The translations under genes and the position numbers were made by a program. Positions 16,950-25,823 of a DNA stretch of 64,000 bases are shown piece by piece; position 1 is the stretch's first letter; each line of letters starts with the position of its first letter. The notes under the pieces were generated by a model. That model did not search any database, had not been told where the DNA came from, and was given only the letters and a program-made list of their open reading frames with translations. The stretch comes from UBA1206 sp050953105 (lineage in GTDB: Bacteria > Bacillota > Clostridia > Oscillospirales > CAG-382), in NCBI GenBank assembly GCA_050953105.1, contig JBMNMA010000009.1, positions 434,001 through 498,000 of the forward strand. The letters are read 5' to 3'.

Positions 16950-18602
16950 ATGAATAGACAGTCAACATTTAGCACTATACGTAAATCAACATTAGCATTT
17001 GAAGAAGCGAAAATTACTGCTCTTTACTGCAGGCTTTCACGTGATGATGAGCTTGCAGGAGACAGCAACAGTATAGTAAACCAGAAGGCAATTCTAAAAA
17101 AATATGCTGAGGACAACGGTTTTCGCAACATCGAATTTTATGTGGATGATGGGGTCAGCGGTACAACTTTTGATAGACCAGACTTTAACCGCATGATTGC
17201 AGATGTAGAGTCCGGTAGAATCGGAACGATTATCATCAAGGATATGTCCCGATTCGGCAGGGATTACCTTAAAGTAGGATATTACACAGAGATTATGTTT
17301 CCTGAAGCAGATGTACGATTCATTGCTATTAACAACGGTATTGATAGTGCAAACCAAGCAGACAGTGACTTTACACCGTTTCTTAACATTATTAATGAAT
17401 GGTATGCTAAGGATACTAGCAAGAAAATCCGTGCTGTGTTCAAATCCAAGGGACAGTCCGGTAAGCCACTCTGCACCAATCCGCCTTACGGTTATATTAA
17501 AGACCCTGAAGATAAGTTGCACTGGATTATAGATGAGAAAGCCGCCGAGGTGGTCAGAGATATTTTCCGACTGTGCATGGCTGGCTTTGGACCCACGCAG
17601 ATAGCAAAGCAACTTGAAAAGCGATGCATTGATACACCTACGGTTCATCTTCGCAAAATGGGTATTAACACTCCAGCAAGACCACCTGAAAACCCATATG
17701 CTTGGTCGGCTCGTACCGTAGCAGATATTCTGGCTAAAATGGAATATCTAGGTCACACGGTGAATTTCAAGACTTCTAAAAAGTCATATAAGAGCAAAGT
17801 CAAGATATTGAACAATCCAGAAGATTGGCTGGTTTTCAAAAATACCCATGAAGCAATTATTGATGAGGGGACTTGGGAAACAGTGCAGAAAATCAGAGAT
17901 GGCAAGCGAAGACCATCACGATTAGGTGAAATGGGAATGCTTTCTGGCATGATGTTTTGTGCCGACTGTGGTGCAAAGCTGTATCAGGTTAGAGGCAAGG
18001 GATGGACACACGATAAGGAATATTTCGTTTGTGCGACTTACCGCAAGAAAAAGGGTATGTGCAGTTCACATCAGATACGCAATGTTGTAGTGGAACAGCT
18101 TTTGTTAGAAGACTTAAGACGTGTAACCTCCTTTGCCAAAGACCATGAACAGGAATTCATCCGTATAGTTATGAATAATTCAGAAAAGGAACTTGCCAAA
18201 GAACTCCGCCAAAGTCAAAAGGAGTACGAACAAGCACAGACTCGCATTGCTGACATAGACAAAATCATTCGAAAGCTATATGAGGACAATGTGATGGGCA
18301 AAATTCCCGAAGAGCGTTTTTACAAGATGTCGGCTGAATATGAAGCCGAGCAGAAGGCACTGGAAGAAAGGATAACCAAATTAAAACATACCATTGATAC
18401 AGCAAATGAACAGTCCCTCAATACCGACCGCTTTTTGGCACTGGTTAAAAAGTACACAGAAATTACAGAATTGGATGCAGAGATTATTCGAGAGTTCATT
18501 GACAAAATTATAGTATTTAAGGCTGAAAAGGTAGATGGCCGCAGAACCCAGCGGATTCAAATTTTCTATAACTGCATTGGCGCTATCGACTTACCAAAAT
18601 AA
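16950..18602 (+). CDS. Large serine recombinase (integrase/excisionase of the element)
   Basis: The 550-aa protein has a resolvase domain with catalytic serine in ALYCRLSRDDE, active-site arginines in KDMSRFGRDYLKVG, a recombinase domain from about residue 185 (GYIKDPEDKLHWIIDEKAAEVVRDIF), a zinc ribbon (CADCGAKLY ... FVCATYRKKKGMCSSHQI), then a long coiled coil and DUF4368-like tail. Such enzymes join att sites across a 2-bp core with little directional accessory need. It sits at the right end of the element as expected. GGAGG precedes the ATG by 9 bases. It appears intact, so excision may still be possible. Confidence 0.95.
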   Translation: MNRQSTFSTIRKSTLAFEEAKITALYCRLSRDDELAGDSNSIVNQKAILKKYAEDNGFRNIEFYVDDGVSGTTFDRPDFNRMIADVESGRIGTIIIKDMSRFGRDYLKVGYYTEIMFPEADVRFIAINNGIDSANQADSDFTPFLNIINEWYAKDTSKKIRAVFKSKGQSGKPLCTNPPYGYIKDPEDKLHWIIDEKAAEVVRDIFRLCMAGFGPTQIAKQLEKRCIDTPTVHLRKMGINTPARPPENPYAWSARTVADILAKMEYLGHTVNFKTSKKSYKSKVKILNNPEDWLVFKNTHEAIIDEGTWETVQKIRDGKRRPSRLGEMGMLSGMMFCADCGAKLYQVRGKGWTHDKEYFVCATYRKKKGMCSSHQIRNVVVEQLLLEDLRRVTSFAKDHEQEFIRIVMNNSEKELAKELRQSQKEYEQAQTRIADIDKIIRKLYEDNVMGKIPEERFYKMSAEYEAEQKALEERITKLKHTIDTANEQSLNTDRFLALVKKYTEITELDAEIIREFIDKIIVFKAEKVDGRRTQRIQIFYNCIGAIDLPK

Positions 18603-18610
18603 ACGAAAAA

Positions 18611-18649
18611 ACGGCATAGCCGAATATCAACGACTATGCCGAATTTTTC
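18611..18649 (+). terminator. Terminator of the recombinase gene
   Basis: CGGCATAG (18612-18619) and CTATGCCG (18634-18641) form a perfect 8-bp stem followed by AATTTTT, 9 bases after the stop. Confidence 0.8.
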
Positions 18650-18677
18650 AGGAATTATAAATCCCTATCTGACCACA

Positions 18678-18700
18678 CCAAAGCGGGTGCTTTTTTTGTT
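18678..18700. other. Right attachment junction (attR) and right half of the split terminator
   Basis: CCAAA (18678-18682) repeats the left junction; GCGGGTGCTTTTTTT (18683-18697) is the descending arm and T run that pairs with AAAAGCACTCGC at 6217-6228. Confidence 0.75.
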
Positions 18701-18902
18701 TTATCTAAAGTGAGAAATGTAAATTTGCAATAAAACCAGCCTTGCTGTTTACTTACTGTCGTTCCATTCCGCATAATTTTCTTATAAAAAATATGTTCTT
18801 TCTTTTTATCTTAAAGATATTTACATAGCTTTATTATCGGTAAAATCAATAATTCATTATTTAGTCTTAATCAATGTAGAATTAATATTGAATAATACAA
18901 AT
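18701..18902. other. AT-rich intergenic region, nothing recognised
   Basis: About 200 bases between the element and the tRNA-Cys terminator. I see no gene, strong promoter or clear hairpin. Confidence 0.5.
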
Positions 18903-18932
18903 AAAAAATCCTATCACCCGGGTGATAGGATT
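18903..18932 (-). terminator. Terminator of tRNA-Cys
   Basis: AATCCTATCACCC/GGGTGATAGGATT is a perfect 26-bp palindrome followed by a T run on the minus strand. Confidence 0.85.
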
Positions 18933-18938
18933 ATACTT

Positions 18939-19013
<75 letters not shown>

Positions 19014-19029
19014 ATTGGCTGTGTGTATG

Positions 19030-19082
19030 GAGGCGGTTTTTGACCGCCTGTGTATTTTATCATAACACACATAAATTGTCAA
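19030..19082 (-). promoter_or_regulatory. Promoter and leader hairpin of tRNA-Cys
   Basis: Minus strand TTGACA (19077-19082), 17 bases, TAAAAT (19054-19059). The 5' leader then contains the hairpin AGGCGGTCAAAAACCGCCT (19031-19049) before the mature tRNA. Confidence 0.75.
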
Positions 19083-19108
19083 GCGGAAATTTTATTAATT
19101 TGATATTT

Positions 19109-19672
19109 CTAACTGCGCTGCTTTTTAGCCTTAAACAGTTTTGTTTGCTTTTTATCCATGTGCAAAATGTCATATCTTATAATGGCAATTATTATGGATG
19201 TCATTGTGCATATTTCGCCGATTATTCCCGAATAGCTTCTGGAATAAATGCCATAGACAAGCCACAGGGGGGAACCGGGGAAATTGAAAATGCGGAAATA
19301 TTTTTCCTTTTTAATATTAAGGCATATCGTGGAGTCCACCATTGCTATTATGGGGAAAAGGGAGTAAATATTTTTCCATGTATCTATTCCTATGTATATG
19401 ATTATAAACAGGAAAATGCCTGTAAACAGGTAGGGTCTAAACCACTTTTTGTCCTCAAAGTAAAAAAGCGTTGTTCTTACCATTGCCACAATGTTCATTA
19501 CCATGCCGGTATAGTTGCCGGTGTAAAGGCCAAGCATAAAGTAATGCAGGGCAAATATGGTTATGGAAATTATTTGAAAAAACAGTATTTTCTTTTTTTC
19601 GGGCATCTGGAAAGCGACAAACAAAACCGCTGTTCCCACAAAGCCTATTCCCTGGGCAAAGATGCGCAACAT
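19109..19672 (-). CDS. YgjV-like inner membrane protein
   Basis: A 187-aa protein with about six membrane helices. The opening FAQGIGFVGTAVLFVAFQMPEKKKILFFQI and the pattern ALHYFMLGLYTGNYTGMVMNIVAMVRTTLFY match the bacterial YgjV family, whose function is not established. It ends in a basic tail (KKQTKLFKAKKQRS). It diverges from the MATE gene and lies upstream of tRNA-Cys on the same strand. Family call fairly sure, role unknown. Confidence 0.75.
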   Translation of the reverse strand: MLRIFAQGIGFVGTAVLFVAFQMPEKKKILFFQIISITIFALHYFMLGLYTGNYTGMVMNIVAMVRTTLFYFEDKKWFRPYLFTGIFLFIIIYIGIDTWKNIYSLFPIIAMVDSTICLNIKKEKYFRIFNFPGSPLWLVYGIYSRSYSGIIGEICTMTSIIIAIIRYDILHMDKKQTKLFKAKKQRS

Positions 19673-19793
19673 ATTAACCTATACTTTCTCACAAATGTTT
19701 TTAAATCAACGCAACGCTGTATATCATAATTCATATTGACTTATTTGTCAATAGACGACTTTATGTATCTAATCAAATACGTTGTTTTGACTA

Positions 19794-19822
19794 TTCACAT
19801 TTGTCTAAACAAGTGGTATAAT
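19794..19822 (+). promoter_or_regulatory. Promoter of the MATE transporter gene
   Basis: TTCACA (19794-19799), 17 bases, TATAAT (19817-19822), 28 bases before the ATG. Confidence 0.7.
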
Positions 19823-19850
19823 AGGCACATCAACTAAAAAAAGGTGAATT

Positions 19851-21230
19851 ATGCCGGAATTCGAGAAAAATCTAACCCGGGGAAGCGTGGCTAAAAATCT
19901 TATTTTGTTTTCCCTTCCCTTCGTTTTATCCAACTTTATTCAGTCACTCTACGGCGTTGCGGACATGATAATAATAGGCAACTTTACGCCGGTTGCCACC
20001 CTGAACGGAGTTACCAACGCCACTCAGTTAATTATTCTGTTTACCAATGCGGTTATCGGTCTTTCCCTGGGCGGAACGGTGCTTGTAGGCCAGTATCTCG
20101 GCGCAGGCAACAAAAAAGAGTTAAAATCCACCATAGGAACCATGTTTACGGCGCTGCTTATAATTGCGGTGGCGCTGACTGCCATAGCTCCGTTTATTGC
20201 AAAGCCGCTCCTTACCCTCATGCGTGTTCACCCCGAATCCATGAAGGACGGCGTTATTTACTTTATAACCTGCATGTCGGGGACTGTGTTTGTATTTATG
20301 TATAACGCCCTTGCCGGAGTGCTGCGGGGCCTTGGGGACGCCAAGCACCCCATGGTTTTCGTATCCATAGCTGCGGTTACAAACATAGTGCTTGACCTGC
20401 TGTTTATTGCCGTATTTAAATGGGGCGCTTTCGGTGCTGCTTTAGCTACGATAATATCCCAGGCATTTTCGGTGATACTGTCGGCGGTTTATCTAGTTAA
20501 ACACAACTTTGTTTTCGACTTTAAGCTTTCGTCCTTTAAAATACATACGGACAAGCTTAAGTTAATGTTTAAAATCGGCTTACCCACATTGATAAACAAC
20601 GTTTCCGTATCGGTTTCCTTTGTGTTTTTAACCTCCATAGCCAATATCATCAACCCTGTTGCCGGCGGCGGAATAGTGGGGGTTGTAGGCCGTTATAACG
20701 GCTTTGCAATACTGCCTGCCATCGGTATGTCATCATCCATATCGGCAATGGTAGCCCAGAACTTCGGTGCCGGTGACCTTGAACGGGTTAAGAAAACCCA
20801 CCGGATAGGCACTTTAATAGCCATGAGCGTTACCCTTGTGGTATTTGCCCTTACAATGCTCTTCCCTGCCCAGATATTAAAGGTTTTCGGCGGTGACGAT
20901 GAGTTTATTGCCCTGGGCAAGGGCTATATAACCATGTTTGCCTTTGACTATATTACGGTTCCCTTGCAGTTTTGCTTTAGCGGACTGTTTATAGGCACTG
21001 GGCATACGATGTTTTCCCTTATTTCGGGCATGGCATCGTCTATACTTTTCAGAATCCCTGCCTGCTATCTGCTGGGGATAACCTTTGGTCTTGGACTAAA
21101 AGGCCTTGGCATGGGTGCTCCCATTGCTTCTCTTGCCGCAACTACAATTTCCTTGGTGTTCTACCTTACCGGCAGATGGAAAAAGAAAACCGTCCGGGTA
21201 CACAGCGAAGTCGAGCCTGTGCTTGAATAA
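19851..21230 (+). CDS. MATE family efflux transporter
   Basis: Cation-coupled exporter of drugs or metabolites. The 459-aa protein has the expected 12 membrane helices and MATE signatures: SLPFVLSNFIQSLYGVADMIIIGNF near the start, ALAGVLRGLGDAKHPM and, in the second half, MVAQNFGAGDLERVKK with FIGTGHTMFSLISGMAS. Preceded by AAAAAAGGTG. Single-gene unit with its own promoter and terminator. Substrate cannot be predicted. Confidence 0.9.
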   Translation: MPEFEKNLTRGSVAKNLILFSLPFVLSNFIQSLYGVADMIIIGNFTPVATLNGVTNATQLIILFTNAVIGLSLGGTVLVGQYLGAGNKKELKSTIGTMFTALLIIAVALTAIAPFIAKPLLTLMRVHPESMKDGVIYFITCMSGTVFVFMYNALAGVLRGLGDAKHPMVFVSIAAVTNIVLDLLFIAVFKWGAFGAALATIISQAFSVILSAVYLVKHNFVFDFKLSSFKIHTDKLKLMFKIGLPTLINNVSVSVSFVFLTSIANIINPVAGGGIVGVVGRYNGFAILPAIGMSSSISAMVAQNFGAGDLERVKKTHRIGTLIAMSVTLVVFALTMLFPAQILKVFGGDDEFIALGKGYITMFAFDYITVPLQFCFSGLFIGTGHTMFSLISGMASSILFRIPACYLLGITFGLGLKGLGMGAPIASLAATTISLVFYLTGRWKKKTVRVHSEVEPVLE

Positions 21231-21249
21231 TTGAACTTATAAAAATTCT

Positions 21250-21281
21250 ATCCACCGTTTAATGCGGTGGATTTTGTTTTG
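21250..21281 (+). terminator. Terminator of the MATE gene
   Basis: ATCCACCG ... CGGTGGAT perfect 8-bp stem followed by TTTGTTTTG. Confidence 0.8.
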
Positions 21282-21300
21282 TCTATAAATGATATTAAGC

Positions 21301-21329
21301 AAAAAATGCCGCTTAGGCGGCATTTTTTC
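21301..21329 (-). terminator. Terminator of the pth-to-tyrS gene run
   Basis: AAAAAATGCCGC TTAG GCGGCATTTTTT: perfect stem with A/T tails on both sides, directly behind the tyrS stop; bidirectional in form. Confidence 0.85.
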
Positions 21330-21337
21330 ATCTATGT

Positions 21338-22507
21338 TTATTCGATTACAACCTTAACAAACTTGTTTTTGCCTTTTGAAAGGATATATTCGCCTTTGTT
21401 GTCGAGGGTGGCTTTAAAGTCGCAAACCGCATTGCCGTCCACCTTTACGCCGCCGCCTTTCATAAGCCGTCCGCCTTCCGACTTGGAGGGGGCAAGGCCT
21501 GCGGTAACGAGAAGTTCGGTGATAAGGGTTCCGGGAGCGGCGGTTATTACCTCCATATCCTCGGGAACTCCGCCGCCGGCAATGGATTTATAGCGGTTTT
21601 CCGCATCCTCAACGGCAGCAGCACCGTGATACATAGCCACTATGGTGCGGGCGTAAAGGAAGTGAGCTTTGTGCATATCCTCTTCCATATCGGGTAAATA
21701 TTCCTCCGCCTTAAGGTCGGTGGTAAGCTCAAAATAAGCTTTCATAAGATGGTCGGGGACTTTCATGCACTTTTCAAACATTATTTCGGGGGCTTCGTCA
21801 ATGCCGATGTAGTTATCAAGGGATTTTGACATTTTTTCAACCCCGTCAAGGCCGGGAAGGAGGGGGAAGGTTATAACCTCCTGGGGTGTCTGGTTATAGT
21901 CCCTTTGAAGTTCTCTCCCCACCAGCAGGTTGAAGGTCTGGTCGCTGCCGCCCACTTCAACGTCGGCGTTAATTGCCACCGAGTCATAGCCCTGCATAAG
22001 GGGGTAGAACATTTCGTGCATGCCTATGGCCTTATTTTCGGCATAACGCTTGGCAAAGTCGTCCCGTTCAAGTATGCGTGCCACGGTGTATTTGCCGGCA
22101 AGGGATAAAACGTCGGCAAAGTTCATTTTGCCCAGCCATTCGGAATTGAAGCGGATGGTGGTTTTTTCTTTGTCAAGTATTTTGGTTACCTGCTCGAGGT
22201 AGGACTTGGCGTTTGTTCTGGTCTGTTCAAAGGTTAACGGCTGCCTTGTCTTGGATTTGCCCGAAGGATCGCCGATCATACCAGTAAAGTCGCCGATAAT
22301 AAATACAATTTCGTGGCCTAAGTCCTGTAACAGCCTTAATTTGCGAAGTGCCACCGAATGGCCTAAATGAAGGTCGGGACGGGAGGGGTCTGCGCCCAGT
22401 TTAATAACAAGGCGTTTGCCAGAATTCAGCTTTTCCCAAAAGCCTTCCTTTGAGTAGATTGAAACGCAGTCGCGTAAAATTATATCGTAAACTTCTTTTA
22501 CTGTCAT
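21338..22507 (-). CDS. tyrS: Tyrosyl-tRNA synthetase
   Basis: Charges tRNA-Tyr. The 389-aa enzyme has the class I HIGH motif as HLGHSVAL, the tyrosine/adenylate loop GDFTGMIGDPSGKSKTR, GGSDQTFNLLVGRELQ and KMSKS as KMSKSLDN. The C-terminal S4 domain (SEGGRLMKGGGVKVDG ... ILSKGKNKFVKVVIE) is complete. The sequence resembles the TyrZ branch. No T-box leader is visible: only 43 bases separate it from the upstream lipoprotein gene, so it is probably expressed by read-through. The ribosome site is weak. Confidence 0.95.
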   Translation of the reverse strand: MTVKEVYDIILRDCVSIYSKEGFWEKLNSGKRLVIKLGADPSRPDLHLGHSVALRKLRLLQDLGHEIVFIIGDFTGMIGDPSGKSKTRQPLTFEQTRTNAKSYLEQVTKILDKEKTTIRFNSEWLGKMNFADVLSLAGKYTVARILERDDFAKRYAENKAIGMHEMFYPLMQGYDSVAINADVEVGGSDQTFNLLVGRELQRDYNQTPQEVITFPLLPGLDGVEKMSKSLDNYIGIDEAPEIMFEKCMKVPDHLMKAYFELTTDLKAEEYLPDMEEDMHKAHFLYARTIVAMYHGAAAVEDAENRYKSIAGGGVPEDMEVITAAPGTLITELLVTAGLAPSKSEGGRLMKGGGVKVDGNAVCDFKATLDNKGEYILSKGKNKFVKVVIE

Positions 22508-22550
22508 ACATTAAAGGTCCGGTTTGCCGGAATAGTTCCTTCCTTTCTGT

Positions 22551-24593
22551 CTATTTTGATGTGTTTGAAGTGTCTTTGCTGTCAATGGAGGGAATGTCAA
22601 GGATGTTAAATGACGTAAAGGTGGATTTAAACCTGTTTAACACGTCCTCGTTTATCTGAAGCTCTTTATATGCTTCGTCAAGATAGTCAAGGAAATCATT
22701 GTAATTGAACTCTTCCAAAACATCGTTCTTGTAGGTGCCGTAATCTTCCTGGGTGGTTTTTCTTACATGGATAACGTTTAACGAGGTGTCTGCGGGGGAT
22801 ATATGAATATCGCCCAGCTTTTCAATGGAGTAATACTGCTTTATCTGTTCGCTGTATTCGTTGTAGTCTACATAGCCCAGCACCGAATAGTTGGCGTAGG
22901 TAGAATGTTTGTCGGCGTCTTCGAACTTAACTTCCCCGTTGTTATACTTGGTTTCAAAGTCCCTTGCCACTTCAAACAGTTTATCCATTGTCATGGCAAG
23001 CTGGACTGCGGTGTCGTTAAAGTCGCTGTCGGCCTTTTCCGCCGGCTTTAAAATATAATAGCCGAATTCGTCCTCGTGTTCGCCGATATCGCCTATATTA
23101 AGCTTGCTTACCACTTCTTCAAGGTCGTCCTGAAGGTCGTTCTTGCCGTAGGTTGCCGTTTGAATCTTAACCGTCCAAGCAGCGTCTTTATACAGCTTTT
23201 CAACGAACTTATCGCTGTCTTTGTCAAAGTTAACGTCGCCAGACTGAAGCTTGGCTTTTATCTCTTTGCCTAAGTTGCGGATTTCGTTTATCTTTTCTTC
23301 CGAATAATCGTCGCCTTTGGAATCGTGGAAGGAAAGGAATATATATTCCATCTTTTGATAATTTTCCTGGAAATAACGCTTTGAAAGAACGGTGGTTATT
23401 TCTTTTTTAACGGCGGCCAGGTCGCTTTCTGCCAACGTTTCGCCCCTAAGGACAAATACGTTGTCGGTGCCGGTAACCACGGTAAATGAGCCGGAAGCAA
23501 GGTCCACAACCGCTTCTTCAACCTTGTCGTCAACAGTGGAGTCGCCGGGGGCAAAGACGTAGCTGCCTGACTTGGTGCCGGTATAGCTGTCGCCTATTTT
23601 CGCCCATTCAAGGTTGCCGGAGTTAAGCTTTTCAAGTATCTCGGCCGCTTTGGCTTCGGCAGATTGGGTTACGTCACCGCCGCTTGAATCCTTGCGGGCG
23701 ATGGAAACGTATGAAACCTTTTTATAGTTGTTGTTGAAAAGCTCTTTTATGTCGTTACCGTAAAAGTCATCAAGGCGGAGAACGGTTTCGTTGTTTACGG
23801 TTTTATAGGCGGAATAATATACGTAGTCTATAATGCAGTAGTCTTCAAGGAACTTGCTCTTAGCGGTTTCCTCGGAAATACGGCGGGTGCCGTTTTTGCC
23901 GTAGAAATAGTCATAAAGGAGGTAGTTTAAATAGGGGTAATCGGGATCCCAGTAAAGGGAGTCTTCGCCCCCCGATTCGGCGGTTATCATAGCCATGATG
24001 TTGAATTTTTGGGTGTATTGCTTGGCTATATCATAGGATGCGCCGTATTTGTCATACAGGATAATGTCAAGAGCCGCCTTGTTGCCTGCCTTTTTAACAA
24101 GGGATTCAAGTTCGGAGGACATATCGCCAAGCACATCTTTATCTGTTACGGATATCCCCAGCTCATTACAAAGGGCGTATATAACGAAGGCTTTCTTTAT
24201 ATAGGGAAGGACAGATTCAAAATACATGCTCCCCAAGGTTTTTTTAGTGCCGTCGTCGCCGGTTATGGTTGTGGCGAAGGAGGAGGCAAACTGGCTGTAC
24301 AGCTGGTCATGAAGGGCGGGATAATATTGAACGTAATACTGGAAGTTGTCAAAGCTGCCCAGTGACTGATATTCCGCCGTGGTGGAATAGATGTAGGGCA
24401 AAAATACGTTGCTGTATGCCAGATAATATATTATCTGATTTGAAAGGATATAGGAAAACATCCTTTCGTCAAGGCCTTCGTTGCGGAAGGTCATAACATT
24501 CTCATGCTTGTCCTGCGCCGAGCAGGCGGCAAAGGAAAAAACGACGGCAAGCAGCAGCACTGCGCTTATTGCCCTTTTAAGATGGGTTTTCAT
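22551..24593 (-). CDS. PrsA/SurA-like foldase lipoprotein (large)
   Basis: A 680-aa extracytoplasmic lipoprotein with lipobox FAAC at residues 21-24. An N-terminal SurA_N-like helical region is followed by two parvulin-like segments: around FNNNYKKVSYVSIARKD ... GSFTVVTGTDNVFVLRGE and around YIFLSFHDSKGDDYSE ... KLNIGDIGEHEDEFGYYILK. Both have the general layout of PrsA rotamase domains but diverge at catalytic positions, so chaperone rather than isomerase activity is possible. AGGAGGT-type site (CCGGAGGT) before the ATG. It is followed by tyrS and preceded by a smaller paralog. Confidence 0.75.
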   Translation of the reverse strand: MKTHLKRAISAVLLLAVVFSFAACSAQDKHENVMTFRNEGLDERMFSYILSNQIIYYLAYSNVFLPYIYSTTAEYQSLGSFDNFQYYVQYYPALHDQLYSQFASSFATTITGDDGTKKTLGSMYFESVLPYIKKAFVIYALCNELGISVTDKDVLGDMSSELESLVKKAGNKAALDIILYDKYGASYDIAKQYTQKFNIMAMITAESGGEDSLYWDPDYPYLNYLLYDYFYGKNGTRRISEETAKSKFLEDYCIIDYVYYSAYKTVNNETVLRLDDFYGNDIKELFNNNYKKVSYVSIARKDSSGGDVTQSAEAKAAEILEKLNSGNLEWAKIGDSYTGTKSGSYVFAPGDSTVDDKVEEAVVDLASGSFTVVTGTDNVFVLRGETLAESDLAAVKKEITTVLSKRYFQENYQKMEYIFLSFHDSKGDDYSEEKINEIRNLGKEIKAKLQSGDVNFDKDSDKFVEKLYKDAAWTVKIQTATYGKNDLQDDLEEVVSKLNIGDIGEHEDEFGYYILKPAEKADSDFNDTAVQLAMTMDKLFEVARDFETKYNNGEVKFEDADKHSTYANYSVLGYVDYNEYSEQIKQYYSIEKLGDIHISPADTSLNVIHVRKTTQEDYGTYKNDVLEEFNYNDFLDYLDEAYKELQINEDVLNRFKSTFTSFNILDIPSIDSKDTSNTSK

Positions 24594-24627
24594 TAAATAC
24601 CTCCGGTTTTTTGGGTGCCTTGCGGCT

Positions 24628-25743
24628 TTAATCTATCACAAGGGGGGGATATTCGGTAAAATCGTATTTGGCAAGGGCGGATTCGTTTATTTTGATTTCA
24701 CTGTAAAAGCTTTCAAGATATTCGTAATAGGCCTTTTTGGCAAGAACTTCGTAAACCTGGTCGTAATAGTTTATAAAGTCGTCGTCGGTGGCCTGGAGGA
24801 GTCTTATAATATACACTCCTTCATCAAGCTCCACCTTTACCGTGTCGCCGGCTTTGGCCAGCTTGTCGGCCTGTTCTTCAAGTACGGGATCAAGGTTTCC
24901 GTCGGTGTAGCACAAACCTTCGTCATATTTTGCGTATTTGTCGTGCTTGGAATAGTCGCTGAAATTAACTTCGCCGGACAAAAGCTTTGCGTAAAAATCG
25001 TCCGCCTCTACACGCAGCTTTTCCTTTTCCTCGGCAGAGAGGAATTCCCTCTCGCCGGTTTCGGTGCTTATTTTATAGTAGGGGTAATAGACAAAGTCGA
25101 TTTTACGGTATTCGGTATAAAATTTGTCCGAAACCAGGCTGTCTGCCACCCGCTGGATACCCCTGTCGCCGTAAAGGTATTCGTACAGCAGTTCCACCTT
25201 TGCCATGTTGTAAAGATATTCTCTGGCGGTGTTGACATCTGCATCGAATTCGGCAAGGATTTCGTTTAACAGTATAAGTCCGCCGGCATCGTTAATGTCG
25301 GCGTTTATGGCGTTTTCAATGTCGGATATAACGGCAGGATCGGTTACGTTGAGGTTGTATTTTTTACAGAAATGGTTAACCACCACAAACATTTTTGCGG
25401 TGTTTTTAACGGTATTGAAGGCGTTCTGGGCATAGGTAAGGCCGTTACCGCCGCTTTGCATGGTTTGCTTTAAAAATTCGTCAAAGTCGTCGGTGCCGTA
25501 GGGGTAGGTGCCGTGCTCGGAATAATAGTCCGAAGTATAGGCTTCGAAAATCTCCTTTACATAGGCCTTCTGGGATGCCACCATATAGGAAAACATTCCG
25601 GCGGTAACCACCTCGTCCTTATAGGTAAACAAAGCGGTGGTATCCTCCTTTGAGCAGGCGGCAAGCGCACACATAACCAGAACCGCCGCAAGGACAAGGG
25701 CAAGACGTCTTTTTATATTGTGTTTTCCGGCGGAAAAAGCCAT
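24628..25743 (-). CDS. PrsA-like foldase lipoprotein (small paralog)
   Basis: A 371-aa lipoprotein with lipobox ALAAC. Residues about 40-200 resemble the N-terminal part of the 680-aa neighbour (TYKDEVVTAGMFSYMVASQKAY versus FRNEGLDERMFSYILSNQIIYY), so the two are paralogs. The C-terminal half has one parvulin-like segment with GLCYTDGNLDPVLEEQADKLAKAGDTVKVELDEGVYIIRLL. I chose ATG 25741-25743 since AAAGG sits 10 bases upstream; the TTG three codons earlier is too close to it. Probably assists folding of exported proteins. Confidence 0.7.
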   Translation of the reverse strand: MAFSAGKHNIKRRLALVLAAVLVMCALAACSKEDTTALFTYKDEVVTAGMFSYMVASQKAYVKEIFEAYTSDYYSEHGTYPYGTDDFDEFLKQTMQSGGNGLTYAQNAFNTVKNTAKMFVVVNHFCKKYNLNVTDPAVISDIENAINADINDAGGLILLNEILAEFDADVNTAREYLYNMAKVELLYEYLYGDRGIQRVADSLVSDKFYTEYRKIDFVYYPYYKISTETGEREFLSAEEKEKLRVEADDFYAKLLSGEVNFSDYSKHDKYAKYDEGLCYTDGNLDPVLEEQADKLAKAGDTVKVELDEGVYIIRLLQATDDDFINYYDQVYEVLAKKAYYEYLESFYSEIKINESALAKYDFTEYPPLVID

Positions 25744-25823
25744 AACAACCAAGCCTTTCTTATATAAATTGCATAAGGAATTATTAAGTAATTATATACT
25801 TTTTTGCGCCTTCAATTCTATGG

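Larger units (their letters stand above)
6229..18682. mobile_element. Serine-recombinase integrative element carrying type I R-M, primase-helicase and an orphan capsid gene
   Basis: About 12.45 kb, bounded by the halves of a split chromosomal terminator and a CCAAA direct repeat. Imperfect inverted arms lie inside both ends: TTAGGGATTGAAT at about 6245 and, on the minus strand, ATAGGGATTTATAA at about 18669. Content from left to right: hsdR, hsdS and hsdM with an XRE regulator (all minus), then primase-helicase, HK97-type capsid, TnpW and the recombinase (all plus). No conjugation genes, portal, terminase or tail genes were seen, so it is mobilisable by its recombinase only, a phage satellite, or a reduced relic. 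Gene composition is more AT-rich than the flanking GCC/AAC-rich chromosome genes. Confidence 0.8.

Noticed and set aside
24481..25269. 262-aa plus-strand ORF
   Set aside because: Antisense shadow of the two PrsA-like lipoprotein genes; no ribosome site or family motif.
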